9,072 bases of DNA from Granulosicoccus sp045106475 (GTDB taxonomy: Bacteria > Pseudomonadota > Gammaproteobacteria > Granulosicoccales > Granulosicoccaceae). Below, piece by piece: positions 6,817 to 9,072 of this stretch. Position 1 is the stretch's first letter, and each line of letters opens with the position of its first letter. The position numbers and the translations under genes are program-made. Under the pieces are notes generated by a model. The model saw only the letters and a list, made by a program, of their open reading frames with translations. It was not told the origin of the DNA and searched no databases. The stretch is taken from positions 1 through 9,072 of the forward strand of contig JBGCEO010000172.1 in the NCBI GenBank assembly GCA_045106475.1, given 5' to 3'.

Positions 6817-8517
6817 TTGCTAAGATCGTATACGCCAATATGCTTATTAATCACATCCGTGTTACTGGCTGGCTGTGGAAAGAAGGAAAACGATGAGAGT
6901 ACTCGGATTGATGATGCCGAGACGCAAAAGAGCGTATCGTCGGTATCTGCCACTGCACAGGATATCAACCCACAAGAACGCGATAGCTTGCAGCAGGGTG
7001 GCGAGCTGACACTCAGCCTTGATTCCTTTGCTGACAATTGGAATCCCATGCATGTTGATGGTAACAATTATAACTACGCAAAATTGCGTGCACCGATGTT
7101 GCCTGTTTTCTTCCATTTCGATGAACAAGGTGTCCCGTCTCCCAACACTGATTATCTGTTGTCAGTTGAGGTAATCAGTGAGCAGCCAACACAGATACGA
7201 TATAAGTTGAATCCCAAGGCTGTTTGGGGCGATGGTAGTCCCGTAGATGGAGACGATATGATCGCCAAGTGGAAAGCCTGCAACGGTGAGAATAAGGAAT
7301 TCAATTGTGCATCCACCGAATCGCTTGAACCCATCGCTGACATCACTCTGGGTGATGTCAAGACTGATGTCACCGTCACCTATAAAACTTCGTTTCCGGA
7401 TTGGAGCCAAGGCTTTAGTAGTCCAGGTGTTGTAAAGGCAGAGAGTGTTGTCAATGCTCAAGTTTTCAATGAAGGTTGGAGCCAGTTAAATAATGACTGG
7501 CTCTCTGGTCCGTTCAAAGTCGACACGTTTGATGAGACTCAAAAAGTCATGACTCTGGTAAGCAATGATAAATGGTGGGGTAAGACGCCGATGCTGGATA
7601 AAGTAATCTGGCGGGCTATTGCACCAGATGCTGAAGCTCAAGCGTTTGCGAACAAAGAAATTGATGCGTTCGATATAGGGTCAGATCCGGATGCCTTCCA
7701 GCGAGCATTAAGAGTGGAGAATGCTGATGTTCGTAAGGCAGGTGGCCCTAACTTCAGACACTTCACTTTTAATTCGAAGGCAGGCTTGTTGCAGGATCTC
7801 ACGATCAGGCAGGCCATTGTGTATGGTCTTGACCGGCAGTCTATTGCTGCAAGTGATCTAGCGGGGATTGATTGGCCGGTGAAACCGCTTAACAATCATG
7901 TATTCCTACAAGGGCAGGCAGGCTTTGTAGACACGGCTGGCGTCACCGGCCTGGACTATAACCCGGATAAAGCACGATCCACGCTGGAGGCGGCAGGTTG
8001 GAAAACGGGCGGTGATGGTATACGCGAAAAAGAAGGTGAAAAGCTGATTGTCAAATTTACACAAATAGCCACGGTTAAGGCGTCTGAAAACGAAGCCTTG
8101 CAAGCACAAAGCATGTTGAAGGAGATCGGTATACAACTGGATATTGTGACCGTGCCAATTTCTCAGTTCGGCCAGTCTCTTACCGGGCATGAATTTGAAA
8201 TAATTGCGTTTTCCTGGATTGGTACACCTTACCCATTCAGCGGAATTAAACAGATATACGGTAGCGGATCTGAAAGCAATTTTGCCCAGCTGTCGCTGCC
8301 AAAAGTTGATGAGCTGGCTACCCGGATAGGCAGTGAGACTGATACAGAAAAACGTATTGCTTTAGCCAACGAAGCGGATATCATAATTTGGGAGAACGTT
8401 CATACCTTACCTCTTTATCAACGTCCGGAACTGATAGCAACTAGAAGCGATCTTGCCAACTACGGTGCATTTGGCATGAGTAGCATACGCTGGGAAGACG
8501 TCGGGTTTACAAAGTAG
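6817..8517 (+). CDS. Lipoprotein substrate-binding protein, ABC importer family 5
   Basis: This is a periplasmic, membrane-anchored solute-binding protein for the adjacent importer, 566 residues (SBP_bac_5 type). TTG 6817 is the start, with GGGAG 6 bases upstream. It gives a complete lipoprotein signal: Arg3, a hydrophobic core and lipobox LAGC with Cys20. Residue 21 is Gly, not Asp, so by the E. coli +2 rule it would not be held in the inner membrane. A polar linker rich in Ser, Asp and Glu (21-60) precedes the domain. Family landmarks are GGELTLSL (61-68), NWNPM (74-78), YKLNPKAVWGDGSPV (129-143), GPFKV, NDKWWGKTPMLDKVIWRAI, and FTFNSKAGLLQDLTIRQAI then YGLDR (up to 340). Cys155 and Cys164 could form a disulfide. 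The NWNP-type wording recalls actinobacterial (LpqW-like) proteins more than E. coli DppA. The ligand is unknown. It is last in the cluster, where such genes are usually first. Confidence 0.9.
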   Translation: MLRSYTPICLLITSVLLAGCGKKENDESTRIDDAETQKSVSSVSATAQDINPQERDSLQQGGELTLSLDSFADNWNPMHVDGNNYNYAKLRAPMLPVFFHFDEQGVPSPNTDYLLSVEVISEQPTQIRYKLNPKAVWGDGSPVDGDDMIAKWKACNGENKEFNCASTESLEPIADITLGDVKTDVTVTYKTSFPDWSQGFSSPGVVKAESVVNAQVFNEGWSQLNNDWLSGPFKVDTFDETQKVMTLVSNDKWWGKTPMLDKVIWRAIAPDAEAQAFANKEIDAFDIGSDPDAFQRALRVENADVRKAGGPNFRHFTFNSKAGLLQDLTIRQAIVYGLDRQSIAASDLAGIDWPVKPLNNHVFLQGQAGFVDTAGVTGLDYNPDKARSTLEAAGWKTGGDGIREKEGEKLIVKFTQIATVKASENEALQAQSMLKEIGIQLDIVTVPISQFGQSLTGHEFEIIAFSWIGTPYPFSGIKQIYGSGSESNFAQLSLPKVDELATRIGSETDTEKRIALANEADIIIWENVHTLPLYQRPELIATRSDLANYGAFGMSSIRWEDVGFTK

Positions 8518-8548
8518 GGTAGAGTGCTCGACAACTATATTTGTCTCA

Positions 8549-8580
8549 TGCACCAAGAGAGCTTGGGTATGCTTGGTGCA
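8549..8580 (+). terminator. Hairpin after the binding-protein gene, possible transcript end
   Basis: TGCACCAAG (8549-8557) and CTTGGTGCA (8572-8580) form a perfect 9-bp stem with a 14-base loop, starting 31 bases after the stop codon. GCTTGG is repeated directly (8561-8566 and 8571-8576), so CCAAG at 8553-8557 could instead pair with CTTGG at 8562-8566 in a shorter hairpin with an AGAG loop. No U-run follows. It may protect or define the 3' end of the importer mRNA rather than be a strict intrinsic terminator. Confidence 0.4.
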
Positions 8581-8624
8581 CTCCAGAGCTTTCAGATGAA
8601 GAGAGCCAGAAGTGAGATGTTTGC

Positions 8625-8638
8625 GTGAAAATTTTCAC
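8625..8638. promoter_or_regulatory. Perfect 14-bp palindrome, candidate operator
   Basis: GTGAAAATTTTCAC reads identically on both strands. About half of one such palindrome is expected by chance in a 9-kb window, but far fewer in this 325-base gap. It has the shape of a site for a dimeric DNA-binding protein. It lies between two weak promoter-like hexamers, where a bound repressor could block transcription towards the csrA-like gene. No matching regulator is encoded in the window that I can link to it. Confidence 0.4.
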
Positions 8639-8669
8639 ATGCTATCTATCTAGAGCAAATATGTGCTTG

Positions 8670-8682
8670 AATGTTGAACATT
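8670..8682. promoter_or_regulatory. 13-bp dyad AATGTT-G-AACATT
   Basis: Two perfect 6-base arms, AATGTT (8670-8675) and AACATT (8677-8682), flank a single G. It lies 31 bases downstream of the 14-bp palindrome, with a different sequence, so the two are not copies of one site. It could be an operator or chance. Confidence 0.3.
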
Positions 8683-8800
8683 GTGCGATCGTTATGCGTT
8701 GCATCTCTGATTAGTGATGGTGTGTAAGTCTTTCTCCATTTGTTGGTGATGAAACCCAAACACTATCGATGAAGAGGGTACGCAAAGCACTAGTGTAAAC

Positions 8801-8816
8801 GCCCCTTAGAAGGGGC
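8801..8816 (+). repeat. GC-rich hairpin in the csrA-like leader
   Basis: GCCCCTT (8801-8807) and AAGGGGC (8810-8816) can pair around AG. In practice this is a 6-bp stem with a 4-base TAGA loop. It ends 13 bases before the AGGAG ribosome site. No T-run follows on either strand, so it is not a plain terminator. It carries no GGA, so it is not itself a CsrA target. A role in leader structure or in protecting the mRNA end is possible. Confidence 0.4.
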
Positions 8817-8829
8817 AACAAGCAGTGAC

Positions 8830-8834
8830 AGGAG
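8830..8834 (+). promoter_or_regulatory. csrA-like ribosome binding site
   Basis: AGGAG at 8830-8834 sits 8 bases before ATG 8843 and fixes that start over the upstream in-frame GTG at 8825, which would lie before the ribosome site. The context ACAGGAG partly matches the CsrA-family recognition sequence (ACA then GGA), so direct autorepression by blocking this site is plausible, as known for E. coli csrA. Confidence 0.65.
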
Positions 8835-8842
8835 TCAGTAGT

Positions 8843-9070
8843 ATGTTAGTGGTATCCCGTGGTTTCGGTGAATCAATTGTGATTGGAGACGATATCACCG
8901 TTACCATTCTAAGCATTCACGGCAAGCATATAAGAATTGGCATCGATGCACCTAGGGAAGTGTCCGTGCATCGCAAGGAAATATATGTTCGTATCCAGGC
9001 GGAGCAAAACCGGGAAAATGAACGTAAATCTGATCAATCTAAGACTCCACCGGTTGATTCGATAACTTGA
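8843..9070 (+). CDS. csrA: CsrA/RsmA-family RNA-binding regulator
   Basis: This small homodimeric RNA-binding protein of 75 residues is expected to bind GGA motifs in mRNA leaders and control translation and stability. It aligns without gaps to E. coli CsrA over about 55 residues. It keeps Arg6, Gly9-Glu10, IGDDITV (14-20), Gly27, RIGIDAP (31-37) and VHRKEIY (42-48), with the key Arg44. It differs at position 4 (Val for Leu), position 7 (Gly for Arg) and position 24 (Ser for Gly), all in or near RNA-contact or loop regions. The polar charged tail (about 55-75) is longer than in the 61-residue E. coli protein. It may be a second, specialised copy rather than the housekeeping CsrA: the tRNA-Ser and alaS neighbours seen in E. 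coli are not visible in this window. The start ATG 8843 is chosen because MLVVSR matches the family N-terminus and a ribosome site precedes it. Confidence 0.88.
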   Translation: MLVVSRGFGESIVIGDDITVTILSIHGKHIRIGIDAPREVSVHRKEIYVRIQAEQNRENERKSDQSKTPPVDSIT

Positions 9071-9072
9071 GA

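Larger units (their letters stand above)
8518..8842. other. 325-base non-coding region upstream of the csrA-like gene
   Basis: I see no convincing protein gene here. It holds a 9-bp-stem hairpin next to the binding-protein gene (8549-8580), a perfect 14-bp palindrome (8625-8638), a 13-bp dyad (8670-8682) and a GC-rich hairpin (8801-8816). GGA occurs on the plus strand only once, in the csrA-like ribosome site, so this is not a CsrB/RsmY-type decoy RNA. No sigma-70 promoter stands out. TTGCGT (8621-8626) and TATCTA (8643-8648), 16 bases apart around the palindrome, are weak candidates. Confidence 0.5.

Noticed and set aside
6641..8190. Minus-strand open frames opposite the binding-protein gene
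   Set aside because: They are antisense to a well-supported gene, overlap each other in several frames and show no protein family features.
8574..8592. Sigma-54 promoter (GG/GC pair) near the hairpin
   Set aside because: The GG to GC spacing is off by one base from the fixed -24/-12 spacing, and the region is part of the hairpin.
8548..8628. Small 26-codon open frame starting ATG 8548 (MHQESLGMLG...)
   Set aside because: No ribosome site, no recognisable content, and its 5' part is explained by the hairpin at 8549-8580.
8595..8776. Repeated GATGAAGAG at 8595-8603 and 8768-8776
   Set aside because: A single 9-base direct repeat in a gap of this size is compatible with chance and has no associated structure.
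8825..8842. GTG 8825 as start of the csrA-like gene
   Set aside because: It would put the start before the AGGAG ribosome site and add MTGVSS ahead of the conserved CsrA N-terminus MLVVSR.
8518..8842. CsrB/RsmY-like regulatory RNA upstream of the csrA-like gene
   Set aside because: Such RNAs carry many GGA motifs; here GGA occurs only once on the plus strand, in the ribosome site, and the minus strand has only two.

Overview
The window looks like a chromosomal segment of a gammaproteobacterium, probably free-living or marine. The grounds are a CsrA-type regulator of gammaproteobacterial style, a ScoAB CoA-transferase pair divergent from a LysR regulator, and base composition near 50% GC. The assignment rests on protein resemblance recalled from memory, not on a search. 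There are no rRNA or tRNA genes, no insertion sequences and no CRISPR array.

Left part (1-1610): the 3' end of an unidentified plus-strand gene stops at 117. It meets, tail to tail with a 7-base gap, a minus-strand pair encoding the two subunits of a succinyl-CoA:3-oxoacid CoA-transferase (scoA 1494-793, scoB 781-125). A 116-base AT-rich divergent intergenic region with a perfect 10-bp inverted repeat separates scoA from a plus-strand LysR-type regulator gene (1611-2519). The layout suggests that this regulator controls scoAB and itself.

Central part (2634-8517): a complete peptide/nickel-type (family 5) ABC importer lies on the plus strand. Its order is a DppB-like permease, a DppC-like permease overlapping it by 8 bases, a 713-residue ATPase fusing DppD-like and DppF-like halves, and, after a 108-base gap, a lipoprotein substrate-binding protein. 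All four genes appear to use GTG or TTG start codons. The binding-protein gene is last rather than first and reads like a family I associate with actinobacteria. The importer's substrate cannot be read from the sequence. Peptides are the default expectation, and a link to the neighbouring keto-acid CoA-transferase is only positional.

Right part (8518-9072): a 325-base non-coding stretch contains a 9-bp-stem hairpin just after the binding-protein gene, a perfect 14-bp palindrome, a 13-bp dyad and a GC-rich hairpin. It precedes a csrA/rsmA-like gene (8843-9070) whose product keeps Arg44 but differs from canonical CsrA at positions 4, 7 and 24 and carries a longer polar tail.

Nothing here is clearly a new kind of system. 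The points most worth checking are the divergent CsrA-like protein with its dyad-rich leader, the unusual binding protein and its position, and the start-codon arrangement at the permease/ATPase junction.
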